Below, piece by piece: positions 1 to 9,993 of a DNA stretch of 64,000 nucleotides; within the stretch, counting starts at the first letter, position 1; every line of letters starts with the position of its first letter. A program made the translations under genes and the position numbers. The stretch lies in NCBI GenBank assembly GCA_948945085.1, contig CARBGY010000003.1:49334-113333 (forward strand), written 5' to 3'. The notes under the pieces are model-generated. The model saw only the letters and a program-made list of their open reading frames with translations, had not been told where the DNA came from and searched no databases. This DNA comes from an uncultured Candidatus Saccharibacteria bacterium (GTDB taxonomy: Bacteria; Patescibacteriota; Saccharimonadia; Saccharimonadales; Saccharimonadaceae).

Positions 1-88
1 ACAGACCATACTTTACATTACATCTGTAGAACAAAATTTGTTACATCTAAACCTAATTATTTATATCACTCAACCTTCTTAGCATTAT

Positions 89-113
89 GGCAGGGAATCA
101 TTCCTGCCTTTTT
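89..113 (+). terminator. Hairpin with T-run
   Basis: GGCAGG and CCTGCC arms followed by five T. It could end a plus-strand gene entering from the left edge. The frame starting at base 1 stays open to about 213 but has no recognisable protein character, so no gene is called there. Confidence 0.45.
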
Positions 114-150
114 ACTTGTCTCAAAACAGTTTCACTTTCACGCTTTAATA

Positions 151-276
151 TCAATAATCGGTATCATCCCCAAGAAACTCAGCCAGCTTCTCCAAAGAAT
201 AAGCATCATATTCACATGAATCAATAACTTTGCCATTTAAATAATCATCTATAATATCATCCTCGGAATTTTTCAT
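151..276 (-). CDS. Small acidic hypothetical protein (41 aa)
   Basis: A short frame beginning MKNSEDDIIDDYLNG and ending LGDDTDY, rich in Asp/Glu. No family is recognised. A perfect TATAAT (minus strand, 283-288) lies 6 nt before the ATG, the same leaderless arrangement seen at lepB, prfA and pth in this window. That is the main reason to believe the gene. No Shine-Dalgarno sequence is present. Function unknown. Confidence 0.55.
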   Translation of the reverse strand: MKNSEDDIIDDYLNGKVIDSCEYDAYSLEKLAEFLGDDTDY

Positions 277-352
277 AATTCAATTATAACATCGATTCTT
301 TAATACATACGACCACTCTAAATGCAGAATGTAGGGTACAAATATTCATAAC

Positions 353-375
353 AAAAAAAACACGCCAAAAGGCGC
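353..375 (-). terminator. Terminator downstream of tRNA-Leu
   Basis: On the minus strand a GCGCC-TTTT-GGCGT hairpin is followed by eight T, 15 bp past the CCA end of the tRNA. Confidence 0.75.
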
Positions 376-389
376 AAACAATTCCCCGA

Positions 390-475
390 TGGTGGGCGAA
401 GAGGGAATCGAACCCTCACTTCTTGTGGAAACCAGATTTTGAGTCTAGCGCGTCTACCAATTCCGCCATTCGCCC
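390..475 (-). tRNA. tRNA-Leu (anticodon CAA)
   Basis: Class II tRNA with acceptor GGGCGAA/TTCGCCC, leucine-type D arm, anticodon stem CTAGA/TCTGG around loop CTCAAAA (anticodon CAA), a long variable arm, T loop TTCGATT and encoded CCA. A minus-strand extended -10 (TGTGTTATAAT, hexamer at 511-516) lies about 36 bp upstream. Confidence 0.95.
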
Positions 476-590
476 AAACACAAACCATTATTTAAATAAA
501 CTACCCTAACATTATAACACACTTCCTTCCGTTTTACATAAAACCATTTCTTAAACCCCGAAATCAACTAAATTATGCTATAATTGTTAC

Positions 591-1976
591 ATGGATTCAG
601 AATACGGTGGGCAACCTTCTAATCAATTAAACGGCAATAACTTATCCGCCGCCGAGCTTGCGCGACAAAAAGTTCGTGCAGCCTATTCTTCAACCGTTGA
701 AAGCCTCAAAAATCTCCCCCCTGATGCCCAAGAACTCCTCGTTGAGCAAACCAGTCAGCAACCCCCATCTACTACTTATGATGCCGTAAATCAACAAGTT
801 TCCTATCAACACCAAGAAACTTCTTACCAACCCGCCGAATACCAAAACTTATCCTACTATAACAACGAGTCGCAATCCTACGATTATGAAACCCCTAGTT
901 ACCAACGCACACCAGATTACCACAACCTCACGGACTATAGCACGACATTATCAAATAGCTACAACTCCAACATGGCAACTGATGACTATAATCTAGATGT
1001 GCCCCATGAACTAGGCCAAAACATGGTAGCAAATGAGAATGACTTTTACAAAACAATATCCGGCACACTAAAAGATGCTCCTATTGACCAAGATGCCGTT
1101 AACGAAGAATGGCAAAAATACCATTCTGCTTGGCAAGACTACTACAAAAACTATTATAGCGACTACTATGCAAAAGCTGCCCAAACTTATCTCGCAACCG
1201 AAAAAATGAAAACAGAACGCATCGCAAGTGGCGAGGCGCGTCGTTCGCATAGTTTCCGTCGTGCCTTACCGTTAATCATCTTCTTAATAGTAGCTATCGG
1301 TGTTTTGTTTTTGCAATATAACCGCATGATTTTCGCCCCAATCATGGCTTACATTTCTCCCGACACTGGCTCCGTTACAACAAACATTAATGCCATCGAC
1401 CCCACCATCACCCAAACCGTCTCGCCCGAACCACGCCTTATCATCCCAAAGCTCAATATCGACGTTCCAGTAGCTTTTGGAATTCCATATAGTGATGTTG
1501 ATGCCGCCATGAATGAAGGTGTCGCTCAATTCGCAATCCCTGGTGCAAACGCTATGCCTGGGCAAATCGGAAATCTCGTTATCACTGGTCATTCCGCTGG
1601 AGATATTTATAGTAGTAACCCTTATAAGTTTATTTTCTCCGGCCTTGAACGCCTTGAAGTTGGCGATCTTATCTACGTTAACTACGAATCCGTACGTTAT
1701 ACTTATCAGATGACACGTCGCGAAACTGTTGATCCAACCAATGTTGCCGCACTAATTTACGAAACCGATAAACCTATGCTCACCCTAATCACCTGTACGC
1801 CACTCGGTACTTCTCGTTACCGCCTTCTTATCACAGCCGAACAAATCAACCCAAGCTACGACACCAATAATACTCAAACCCCTATCACCGACGATCCTAA
1901 CACCAATGATCCCGAAATGCCCGCCAACGAACCATCATTCTTTGAAAGCATTTGGCAGGGAATCTTCGGAAATTAA
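591..1976 (+). CDS. Membrane-anchored class D/E-type sortase
   Basis: Cysteine transpeptidase expected to act on the outer face of the membrane, joining surface proteins or processing sorting signals. Residues 1-220 are a low-complexity Tyr/Gln/Asn-rich tail, probably cytoplasmic. A transmembrane segment lies at about 225-245. The sortase domain spans about 285-430, with catalytic His in TGHSA (about 334), Cys in TLITCTP (about 402) and Arg in SRYRLLI (about 411). The tail is much longer than in ordinary sortases (about 200-250 aa). A TATAAT at 579-584 sits 6 nt before the ATG and there is no Shine-Dalgarno site, so the mRNA is probably leaderless. No LPXTG-type substrate was noticed in the window. 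Confidence 0.85.
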   Translation: MDSEYGGQPSNQLNGNNLSAAELARQKVRAAYSSTVESLKNLPPDAQELLVEQTSQQPPSTTYDAVNQQVSYQHQETSYQPAEYQNLSYYNNESQSYDYETPSYQRTPDYHNLTDYSTTLSNSYNSNMATDDYNLDVPHELGQNMVANENDFYKTISGTLKDAPIDQDAVNEEWQKYHSAWQDYYKNYYSDYYAKAAQTYLATEKMKTERIASGEARRSHSFRRALPLIIFLIVAIGVLFLQYNRMIFAPIMAYISPDTGSVTTNINAIDPTITQTVSPEPRLIIPKLNIDVPVAFGIPYSDVDAAMNEGVAQFAIPGANAMPGQIGNLVITGHSAGDIYSSNPYKFIFSGLERLEVGDLIYVNYESVRYTYQMTRRETVDPTNVAALIYETDKPMLTLITCTPLGTSRYRLLITAEQINPSYDTNNTQTPITDDPNTNDPEMPANEPSFFESIWQGIFGN

Positions 1977-2062
1977 ATTACACTTAATTAGCTACGCGTT
2001 GTAAAAGTAACATATCAACAGTTTACAACTATTTTTCGTCCGCAGCCAGTACCTTATACTAT

Positions 2063-2239
2063 GTACGCGGCGGGAACGTCACTCTAGAGACTGGTTCATT
2101 GAGGAACGCGGGCATCAATAGCGTCTACTGGTCAGCTACTACTTGCCCTAATGCTACGCACACGTACTACCTCCTTTTCTATAGTACTAACGTCGTCCCG
2201 TCGAGCTCCAACGATCGCTTCAACGGTTTCTCGGTGCGC
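2063..2239 (+). repeat. Orphan DGR variable repeat VR1
   Basis: Same length and frame as the template repeat at 60803-60979, differing mainly where the template has A. A few non-A changes (for example AAT to GAG, GCG to ACG) suggest an old copy. It is preceded by about 20 bp matching the sequence upstream of the live target's VR (GCAGCCAGT and CTTATACTATG blocks). It encodes a VR-type domain end (GFSVR), but no start codon is in frame upstream. The frame stops at 2249, overlapping the stop of the converging PEGA gene. Confidence 0.9.
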
Positions 2240-2247
2240 AGACCGCC

Positions 2248-3801
2248 TTAATCTCTAATCTTTTCTCTCACGAGCACAGTTTCATTGCCACTTTTAACTG
2301 TGTAATAAATCCATTTATTATTCATTGTAATTACTGGCTCATAGTTCATTAACTTCGCATTAGAAAATGTTGTTACTGGATCAGCGTTCTCCATCGAGTC
2401 ACGATTACTAGTTACTAAGACGCGCTGATTTGTATTATCAAAATCCCACACTATGAGTTCACCATCCACTACTGCAGACATCATACTTGTATCTAACCAA
2501 TGAAGTTTTGCGCTCTCGCTTTTATATTCATAAATATCCCCCATATCTAGATCAATCACCGCAAACTGCCGATCATGACGTGCTACCATATATTCACTTT
2601 CAGAGCTAACCTCTATTTTATCCGGAATTAAACTGAGCTTCGTCTTCTCTACTAAAACCTTCAAACCCGAAAAATCCGTTTCCCCCATTTTTTCACGATA
2701 AGAGGGGATTGCACCATAATAAACCGTCACTTCATCATTCACAAAAATCCCCAAATAATTATCATCATAATACTTCGAAATCGAAACCCTAACTACATTG
2801 TCGCTACTCATTCGAGCCAAAGTCGTTCCTCCGCGCTCTCCGTCGCGATACACGCCAATTATTTTCAGCTTCTTTTCGCTATCATTCTCATTTTCCAACT
2901 TCGTTGCCACATAAATCACATTCGTACTCTCACAAGCAAAATTCTGTACATCACTAAGTAGAACACGAGAGATCGTTCGATCATTAGTATTAATTTTACG
3001 CAGTTTCTGATTCTCAAGCACGAACAGCTGATTTGCCATACCATCAATCAATTCCACTTGTGAAAACTCTAAGCCAAAAGTCCGTGTCAAATTTAAACTT
3101 TGCTTCACATCCTTCAAACTAACCAAAATCCACTCCGACTTACTATCAAAAGTCGTCCGCACTAAAACGTAGTCACTATTTTTAGTCCATTTGATTTCAT
3201 CAATACTACCCTGGAACTGCACCTTTCCAGCCACCTTTTCCACTCCAGGTAATACACCGCTCATATCTAACTTTATCGTCCGCACATCATCATTCCGGAT
3301 ATCAACTAAAACCCATTCCGTACTATCTGTCACCGCATACAATATGTTATTATAATCTTTCGAAGTCGAATAGAGTTCCAAACTCTCCCCCAATTTCATT
3401 ACTGTTTCTGCCTCTCGATTCAATAAAAACAACCGCGGGTAATATAGCCTAATCAACATGCCAGCATACATCTTAATGGTTTTCTTCCAAGTATCGTAAC
3501 CATCTTTTGAAAGCTTGATTGTGTGTTCGCCCGGAGTCAGAGTACGACTAGTATTTGTTCGCGGAAAAATCGTCGAACCATCCAACTCAATTGAAGCTCC
3601 AGTCGGCATTGAATGAATCTGAATTAAGCCCGACTGCTCAATCGTTCCGTTACTGCTCACAAAAAAACCCATCGCCGACAATGTCGCAACAATCACTACT
3701 GCGATAATTGCTAGCACCATCCCAATCTCAGCAATCACCACCTTAATAAACTGTCGCCGTCGCTTGCGCTCCCGCTCATCAAAGTCTAAATTATCTACCA
3801 T
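2248..3801 (-). CDS. PEGA-domain membrane protein
   Basis: 517 aa. A basic N-terminus (ERERKRRRQ) is followed by one transmembrane helix at about 21-48, then a PEGA-like surface domain at about 62-115 (SMPTGASIELDG, LTPGEHTIKLSKDGY). The remaining 400 residues contain WD40-like strand repeats, suggesting a beta-propeller on the outer face. PEGA domains occur in envelope proteins of many bacteria; no enzymatic motif is visible. A minus-strand TATAAT lies 10 nt before the start. The gene converges on VR1. Confidence 0.75.
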   Translation of the reverse strand: MVDNLDFDERERKRRRQFIKVVIAEIGMVLAIIAVVIVATLSAMGFFVSSNGTIEQSGLIQIHSMPTGASIELDGSTIFPRTNTSRTLTPGEHTIKLSKDGYDTWKKTIKMYAGMLIRLYYPRLFLLNREAETVMKLGESLELYSTSKDYNNILYAVTDSTEWVLVDIRNDDVRTIKLDMSGVLPGVEKVAGKVQFQGSIDEIKWTKNSDYVLVRTTFDSKSEWILVSLKDVKQSLNLTRTFGLEFSQVELIDGMANQLFVLENQKLRKINTNDRTISRVLLSDVQNFACESTNVIYVATKLENENDSEKKLKIIGVYRDGERGGTTLARMSSDNVVRVSISKYYDDNYLGIFVNDEVTVYYGAIPSYREKMGETDFSGLKVLVEKTKLSLIPDKIEVSSESEYMVARHDRQFAVIDLDMGDIYEYKSESAKLHWLDTSMMSAVVDGELIVWDFDNTNQRVLVTSNRDSMENADPVTTFSNAKLMNYEPVITMNNKWIYYTVKSGNETVLVREKIRD

Positions 3802-3970
3802 ATATTAGTATATTATACCATGCCGTATAAGAATAAACATGTTAACTAGCTTATTTAGGTATCCCTTTAGAACAAATACTTATTAAGCAAAGGCAGTAAT
3901 TTTGCTCTTGCTTTTTCATACTGCTTGAAGTTATAATAGATATAAGCAAAATGATTAGGAGCTATAATTA

Positions 3971-5722
3971 ATGAGCAAAATCGAGATCGAATCTGGTCGA
4001 TCCAGTTCGGCGACACATCGCCTAACTCAAGCATCGACTACTCTCAATCGCCGTTATGTTAAACGTCCCGCTAATTTTGCTGTCGAAGAAGCTGCTCGCG
4101 CTGCCGAACAACGCGCAATCTCTGCTACGTCGATGCCTGCCGCCCCCTCTCGTCTCGTTAATCGTAACGTTAGTAGCGCCGCTTTAGAGGCTGCTCGTCT
4201 CGAAGAGGAGCGTAAAGCCGAAGAAGCTGCTCGCGCTGCCGCCGAATATGCCGAATACGAACGTATGCAGCAATACCAATACGCCACTATGATCCCAAAT
4301 GTCGTCGAATTCGGCCAACTTTCTCCCGACATGAACTCCACTTATGAAGCTAGTATCGCTGGCGAACCCGTAACTGTCGTAAACAGTAATCCCGAAAACA
4401 CCTACAACCCAAGCGAACAAATGATTTATCCGAACTACAATCCTGACCCCAATGCTATCCAACCAATGCCAGAATCCTACGCAACCGATCAGTCTCAAGC
4501 CTATAACAATACTACATACGACAATTATTCTAACGACTACAACTCAAATTATACTACCCCAGATACTGCTAGCTACAACGCATACAGCTCACCAGCCCAA
4601 ACTTCCTCAACTCCCGAGATTGATACCGAAGCTCTAACTATGAGCATTGCTGCTGACTACGCTGCCGCTAGTTTTGGTGTATCAATGGGAAATAATGAAG
4701 CCGAAAATTCAACTTCTACACAAACTGGAGATAGTTCCGTTGACGCTATCGCTCGTGCCGCTTCCGAAGCTATCGCTTCGATCCGTGTTGCCACCGATCC
4801 CTCCGAAGTTTCTGAACAAGTTAACTCTCTAAAAGCTTTTGCCGAAAATATTAAAGCTAATCATAATACTCCAGAAATGAAAGAGCTTGGCGATACAATT
4901 GACAAGTTCGTTAGTATCGCAATGAAATCTACTAAGGTTCAAGAAGCCGTCAAAAACAACAAAGACAGCTCTAAACCTTCCGTTAAGGTTTCACTCTCAT
5001 CAAAAGCCAATCGTGCCGCCACAAAAGTTACTAAGTCGTCCGCAAAAGTTATGGCTGCTAGTCGAAAGGCTAATACTAAACCACTTAGCCGTACTAATAC
5101 TCATAATTTAAGCCAAGCTAACCTTAAAAATGCTGGAGCGAAGCGTTTGAGTTCTGGCATGACGCGCAACCGTGCCATTGAAGACGCTATCCACAATGTC
5201 GCCACTATGGAGAATCGCAACTCTAAGAACCAACCAAAGCCCCTCATGCGCCGAAAGTCTAGTGTTAAACGCTTCATCGTTGCTTTCGCTTGCGCAACCG
5301 CTTGTGTTATCGGGGTTTTGGCTTATATTAGTACAAATATTCCTGACGTTTCAGTTAAAGTTGCCGCCATGCAAACTGGCATCCAAGCCAAATATCCTTC
5401 CTACATTCCGCGTGATTATAACCTTAGTGACGTACTTTCTGAAGAAGGTAAAATTACCATGATCTTTAGTGGACCTGATAAGTCTAGTTTTAGTCTCATC
5501 GAAGAGAAATCATCATGGGATAGCTCAGCTCTACTTCGCAACTACGTTGAGCCAACCTGGAACGACAACTATGCTACCACTCACGAACAGGGAATCACGA
5601 TCTACATTTCCAATGTCAATGCTGACGCGGCTTGGGTAAATGGCGGCATCCTTTATAAAATTACTTCCGAGGGCACTGCTCTCACCAAAAAACAAGTCCG
5701 TAGCATTGTTGTCTCACTATAA
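3971..5722 (+). CDS. DUF4367-like single-pass membrane protein
   Basis: 583 aa. Residues 1-110 are Ala/Glu/Arg-rich and probably helical; 110-270 are Asn/Tyr/Ser/Thr-rich and disordered; 330-420 are basic. One transmembrane segment lies at about 435-455. The C-terminal 120 residues (YIPRDYNLSDV, ITMIFSGPDKSSFSLIEE) resemble the extracytoplasmic DUF4367 domain. A Shine-Dalgarno AGGAG at 3957-3961 precedes the ATG, and a TATAAT at 3932-3937 gives a short leader. Role unknown; probably envelope-associated. Confidence 0.7.
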   Translation: MSKIEIESGRSSSATHRLTQASTTLNRRYVKRPANFAVEEAARAAEQRAISATSMPAAPSRLVNRNVSSAALEAARLEEERKAEEAARAAAEYAEYERMQQYQYATMIPNVVEFGQLSPDMNSTYEASIAGEPVTVVNSNPENTYNPSEQMIYPNYNPDPNAIQPMPESYATDQSQAYNNTTYDNYSNDYNSNYTTPDTASYNAYSSPAQTSSTPEIDTEALTMSIAADYAAASFGVSMGNNEAENSTSTQTGDSSVDAIARAASEAIASIRVATDPSEVSEQVNSLKAFAENIKANHNTPEMKELGDTIDKFVSIAMKSTKVQEAVKNNKDSSKPSVKVSLSSKANRAATKVTKSSAKVMAASRKANTKPLSRTNTHNLSQANLKNAGAKRLSSGMTRNRAIEDAIHNVATMENRNSKNQPKPLMRRKSSVKRFIVAFACATACVIGVLAYISTNIPDVSVKVAAMQTGIQAKYPSYIPRDYNLSDVLSEEGKITMIFSGPDKSSFSLIEEKSSWDSSALLRNYVEPTWNDNYATTHEQGITIYISNVNADAAWVNGGILYKITSEGTALTKKQVRSIVVSL

Positions 5723-5748
5723 TTACAACAATATGCTACAATAAAAGT

Positions 5749-7191
5749 ATGATTGTTACACGTTTTGCACCCAGCCCAACCGGCTACATACACATCGGCA
5801 ACGTCCGTAGTGCAATTTATCCATATCTTATTGCGCGCCAAACACAAGGTAACTATATACTTCGTATCGAAGATACCGACCAGGCTCGTTTTGTTGAAGG
5901 TGCGACCGAACTCATCGAAGACACTCTAGAATGGTTAGGACTTGAATGGAATGAGGGGCCAATTGTCGGTGGACCAACCGGGCCATATTTCCAAAGCGAA
6001 CGAAAAGCGATTTATTATGCCTGGGCTCAAAAGCTTATTGACATGGGACGCGCCTATGCTGACCCAACCGACGCAAAAACTATCCAAAGCTACCGCGATG
6101 AATGTACTGAAAAAAAGATTCCGTACCTTTATCGTAACTACCGTCCAACAGAAACACCAGAATGGCATGAAGGTATTCCACTCCGGTTTAAATCAGATCC
6201 TAAGCCTCGCAAATGGCGCGACGAAGTTATGGGCGATATGGAAGCTGGACCAGAAGTACAAGACGATATTATCCTTATCAAAGCTGATGGTTTACCAACT
6301 TACAACTTTGCACATATCGTCGACGATGCCGAAATGCATGTTACACACGTCTGCCGTGGGGTTGAATATCTTTCTAGTACCCCTAATTACCTGGCACTTT
6401 ACGAAGCATTCGGTTTAAAGGTACCCAAATTAATTTCACTCCCCCACATTCTCGGTCCAACAGGTGGCAAAAAGCTCGGAAAGCGCGACGGTGCAAAGTC
6501 TGTTACTGAATATCGTACTGATGGCGTCCTGCCCGAAGCTATGCTAAATTATCTTGCTTGCCTCGGCTGGAACGATGGTACTGAGCAAGAAATTTATACC
6601 AAAGACGAACTAATTCAAAAATTTTCCATTGATCGGATCCAAAATTCCGGCGCCCGTTATGACGAAACGAAGCTTCTTTGGATGAACGGCCAATGGATTC
6701 GCAAAATTTTCGACGAACAGGGAGTTGAAGCTCTTTTTGCCCGTACCGAAGGTTTCTGGCCCGATTCCGCCAATGCTTACGACGACCAATATAAGAAAAA
6801 AGTACTCAGTATCATTTATGATCGCCTTAAAACTTTATCCGATTTGCGCGTAATGACCACTTATTTCTTTGAAGACCCTATTATTAATACTGATATGATA
6901 TTTAGTAATAAATTCCTCAAAAAAATCTCCGAAGAAGAATTAAGCGAACTTTTACAAATTTCTGCCAAAAAAATCGAAAGCTGCGAATGGAATCCCGAAT
7001 CCCTACAAAATACTTTAAACAACTTACTTGAAGAAACTCAACGAAAACCCGCCGAGCTCTTCTCACTCATCCGCATCGGCCTCTCGTACGCTCCATTTAG
7101 TCCAGCCTTACATCTAACTCTTGATACACTAGGTAAAAATACCTCACTTTCAAGATTACATCAAACAATTACTGCCATCGAAAATCATTAA
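5749..7191 (+). CDS. gltX: Glutamate--tRNA ligase
   Basis: Class I aminoacyl-tRNA synthetase charging tRNA-Glu, and possibly tRNA-Gln if an amidotransferase exists elsewhere. The HIGH-type motif is PTGYIHIG near residue 10; the KMSKS-type loop is KLGKRDG near 242. Length (480 aa) is normal. A TACAAT at 5737-5742 stands 6 nt before the ATG without a Shine-Dalgarno site, suggesting leaderless translation. A tRNA-Glu gene lies 1.4 kb downstream on the same strand. Confidence 0.96.
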   Translation: MIVTRFAPSPTGYIHIGNVRSAIYPYLIARQTQGNYILRIEDTDQARFVEGATELIEDTLEWLGLEWNEGPIVGGPTGPYFQSERKAIYYAWAQKLIDMGRAYADPTDAKTIQSYRDECTEKKIPYLYRNYRPTETPEWHEGIPLRFKSDPKPRKWRDEVMGDMEAGPEVQDDIILIKADGLPTYNFAHIVDDAEMHVTHVCRGVEYLSSTPNYLALYEAFGLKVPKLISLPHILGPTGGKKLGKRDGAKSVTEYRTDGVLPEAMLNYLACLGWNDGTEQEIYTKDELIQKFSIDRIQNSGARYDETKLLWMNGQWIRKIFDEQGVEALFARTEGFWPDSANAYDDQYKKKVLSIIYDRLKTLSDLRVMTTYFFEDPIINTDMIFSNKFLKKISEEELSELLQISAKKIESCEWNPESLQNTLNNLLEETQRKPAELFSLIRIGLSYAPFSPALHLTLDTLGKNTSLSRLHQTITAIENH

Positions 7192-7223
7192 CTAATATAA
7201 AAACAAAGGAGTAGACGGCACCT

Positions 7224-8546
7224 ATGCCCAGTTTTAAAACCAAAACCACCAAAAATAATGCCAGTAATCTACATCAAGGCACATCAAACACTCCTCCTCG
7301 TCCTAAAACCTCTATAAATGATGCTGTCATCGAAGCAAGTTTTACGACTAATCCGCTTAACCAACCCGCCAATGATGCTCAAAGTACCGACGACAAACAA
7401 CCATCTAAAAAACCGCGCACCACTGGACAAAAAGTTTTTCTAGTAGTCATTATTCTTCTCCTCATCGGACTAATCGCAGCGATTGGGGTGATTATCTTTC
7501 TCTCTATCAAGTCTCCAGATTGGAATAATAAGATTGATCGCGTAGATTATCCAGATCTAATTTATAGCACACTTACCGGCGAAGAAATTAGCGACGCCAA
7601 TCTCAATAACAGTCCTACCTACTGCGTCCAAATCCCTAATGGTCCAGATGGCGCTCGCCCCCAAGCCGGACTAAATCAAGCCGCTGTAGTTTTTGAAGCA
7701 ATCGCCGAAAGTGGCATTACTAGATTTGCGGCCATTTTCCAAAATCCAACAGTTAGCGCTATTGGTCCAATTCGTTCTCTACGTCCATACTATCTTAACT
7801 GGGATTTACCATTTAATTGCACCGTCGTACATGCGGGCGGCTCAGACGAAGCTAAAGACGCCCTAATCGAAACTGGCGCTCGTAACCTTGATGAAAATAA
7901 TAATTATATGTGGCGCGAATACGGCACTGATCGTGGCTGGAATAATCTCTTCACTTCCACCAAAGATTTAGCCCAATTTAACTCCGATAATAACTATTCT
8001 AGCTCAAACATCCAAGCCTTTCTTCATCTTACACCAGAAGAGGTCACTGCTATCCAAAACGAAAAACTCCTTTGCAACGAATCTGATAACTGTGTCTATA
8101 ATTATCTCGTTCCGAATTTTTCAATCAGTTTTGGAGCCAATCCTTTCTTCAACACCTCATACGTATATAATCCAGAAACTAACACCTATAGTCGCTTTTA
8201 CGCCAACGGCGACCCCCACTTAACTTACTCCTGCCCTGATGAGCTTTCCAAACCAAACACCTTAATCGATTGTGGCGAGCCAATCCAAATTACTCCCAGC
8301 GTAGTTATCGCCATGTTTGTTCAAGAATCATTAATGTCCGATAATTATCATGAAAACATTACTACTACTGGAACCGGCAGCGCAATTGTTTTTCAAAATG
8401 GCGATGCCATCGAAGCTACTTGGGCCAAAACCTCTGCAAATAGCCAGATTATTTTCCGTGATATGACTGGCAACGAACTTAAATTTACACCCGGACAACT
8501 CTGGATTAGCGCTGTGCCACAGCAATACGGCAATGTGTCGTATTAG
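7224..8546 (+). CDS. DUF3048 (YerB-like) membrane lipoprotein-type protein
   Basis: 440 aa. A disordered N-terminus is followed by a transmembrane helix at about 72-95 and an extracytoplasmic DUF3048 domain marked by ARPQAGLNQAAVVFEA, SGITRFAAIFQ and IGPIRSLRPYY. The biochemical role of DUF3048 proteins such as Bacillus YerB is unknown. AAGGAG lies about 10 nt before the ATG. The gene starts 32 bp after gltX and may be co-transcribed. Confidence 0.8.
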   Translation: MPSFKTKTTKNNASNLHQGTSNTPPRPKTSINDAVIEASFTTNPLNQPANDAQSTDDKQPSKKPRTTGQKVFLVVIILLLIGLIAAIGVIIFLSIKSPDWNNKIDRVDYPDLIYSTLTGEEISDANLNNSPTYCVQIPNGPDGARPQAGLNQAAVVFEAIAESGITRFAAIFQNPTVSAIGPIRSLRPYYLNWDLPFNCTVVHAGGSDEAKDALIETGARNLDENNNYMWREYGTDRGWNNLFTSTKDLAQFNSDNNYSSSNIQAFLHLTPEEVTAIQNEKLLCNESDNCVYNYLVPNFSISFGANPFFNTSYVYNPETNTYSRFYANGDPHLTYSCPDELSKPNTLIDCGEPIQITPSVVIAMFVQESLMSDNYHENITTTGTGSAIVFQNGDAIEATWAKTSANSQIIFRDMTGNELKFTPGQLWISAVPQQYGNVSY

Positions 8547-8623
8547 TCTTAAGGCTCTTTCACTAGATCCGATTCTACTTTTTCTCACCAACAAACAAAT
8601 TTTGTGTTATAATAAAAGTAGGA

Positions 8624-8700
8624 GGTCTCGTCGTCTAGTGGTCCAGGACGCCTGGTTCTCATCCAGGAAATCGCGGGTTCGACTCCCGCCGGGACTACCA
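8624..8700 (+). tRNA. tRNA-Glu (anticodon CTC)
   Basis: Acceptor GGTCTCG/CGGGACT (two G-U pairs), anticodon stem CCTGG/CCAGG around TTCTCAT (anticodon CTC), T arm CGGG-TTCGACT-CCCG, CCA encoded. An extended -10 (TGTTATAAT, hexamer 8608-8613) lies just upstream. Confidence 0.95.
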
Positions 8701-8745
8701 ATACAATAACCTTTGTCGCAAGGCAAGGGTTATTGTATTTTTATT
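8700..8745 (+). terminator. Terminator downstream of tRNA-Glu
   Basis: AATACAATAACC pairs with GGGTTATTGTATT and is followed by a short T run, directly after the CCA end. Confidence 0.8.
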
Positions 8746-8890
8746 GACACGAAATTTGAATTATACGAACAATAGCTAAAAAGGCTAAGCCTTTTGTCTT
8801 TAGCCTGCTAATCTTTGGCTCTGCTACCTCCCACCTTTTGGTAGTTTCACGCGCTATTCTGCGCCAAATTATTTTAATGCATTTTGTTTT

Positions 8891-9985
8891 TCATTCTTCT
8901 TCCCCATAAAAGACACAACGTACATTGTTTACAACCAACATGCCGCCAGCCGATGCCAACCACCGGTCTGGTTGTCCGTCAATATAATAAACCTGATTAC
9001 CCTTACTTTGAATTGTTTTCGTCCAATGGTAAGATATACCATTCCCGACCTGCCAAAGTTGATTTGTTCCTGAATAGATTTTGCCTAGCTGTGCGAAATA
9101 GTAAGGCGCACCATCCGTAACCGTAAGTATCAAACTAGATTCTGCTGCACTAAAATTTAGTGTATCATCCTTAGATGGTAATCCCCAATTTTTAGGACAA
9201 ATGCTACTAGGCGCGTCTTGATTGCTGGCCATAGCATAACCAGTTCCAGCGGTTGCGGCATTAAATTGATAATAAACCCCAGCTTCAAAATGCGTATCAT
9301 ATTCAGTGTCATTATAAGCTAAATCTTGGCCATTTTTATTCCAGAAGTTTGGATCGTCGGAAGGTTTTCTGCCTGCCGCTTTAATTACCGACACATCAAC
9401 GCAACCTTCCAGACTACTTTGTTTAGGCGCACACGCACCTGGATTAACTCCTACCGACACATAGGGTCCTCCTGTTTCATCTTTAAAATACCAGGAACGC
9501 GTACCGTTAATTTTAGCAGGTCGAGTTGCCGTAGTAATAGAGTCATAGGTGTCTGCTTCCGGTATCCAATTGCTTGAGACATCGGAAAGTTCGGGGGTTA
9601 ACGGATTACTTCGCGACAGTTCTAAAGCTAAGTTTTGCGTCATCCAACACCTGCCGTCATTAAACTTCGTCACCCAATAACTTTTGCCATCGCGCTTGTC
9701 AATCATTTTACTGGTAGTATAAGGTGCTGCGTCTGCACATTCTGTTGCTGTCATGTCTTGCATATATTGACTAGTAAAACTGGCTCCTGGTGCGGATATG
9801 GTCGCATCACCACTAATCAGTAAATCGGTTGATACCGCGGCATGACCATAGCCGCAGAGGATGATGCCGATAAAGGTCAAGATGCCCATAGTCGCGATAA
9901 TCCGCGCTCGCCACTTCTGTTCTTTAGCAAGTCGGGCTTGTTTGGTGGTCAGTTTTAGGCTATATGTATCGGCTTTCCTATGCAT
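8891..9985 (-). CDS. Fib_succ_major-type surface protein (fixed relative of DGR targets)
   Basis: 364 aa with a basic N-terminus, one transmembrane or signal-anchor segment (about 30-52) and an extracytoplasmic domain of the Fibrobacter succinogenes major paralogous type. Diagnostic stretches are GKSYWVTKFNDGRCWMTQNL and the end NVRCVFYGEEE. The same C-type-lectin-like family carries the variable repeat in the DGR target at the right edge. Here the C-terminus has no similarity to the template repeat, so it is not a present DGR target. It probably displays a ligand-binding domain on the cell surface. It starts 8 bp after the preceding small ORF. Confidence 0.75.
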   Translation of the reverse strand: MHRKADTYSLKLTTKQARLAKEQKWRARIIATMGILTFIGIILCGYGHAAVSTDLLISGDATISAPGASFTSQYMQDMTATECADAAPYTTSKMIDKRDGKSYWVTKFNDGRCWMTQNLALELSRSNPLTPELSDVSSNWIPEADTYDSITTATRPAKINGTRSWYFKDETGGPYVSVGVNPGACAPKQSSLEGCVDVSVIKAAGRKPSDDPNFWNKNGQDLAYNDTEYDTHFEAGVYYQFNAATAGTGYAMASNQDAPSSICPKNWGLPSKDDTLNFSAAESSLILTVTDGAPYYFAQLGKIYSGTNQLWQVGNGISYHWTKTIQSKGNQVYYIDGQPDRWLASAGGMLVVNNVRCVFYGEEE

Positions 9986-9993
9986 TATTACTC

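Noticed and set aside
1..213. Open frame from base 1 as the end of a gene
   Set aside because: No recognisable protein features, a terminator-like hairpin inside, and opposite-strand gene support for 151-276.
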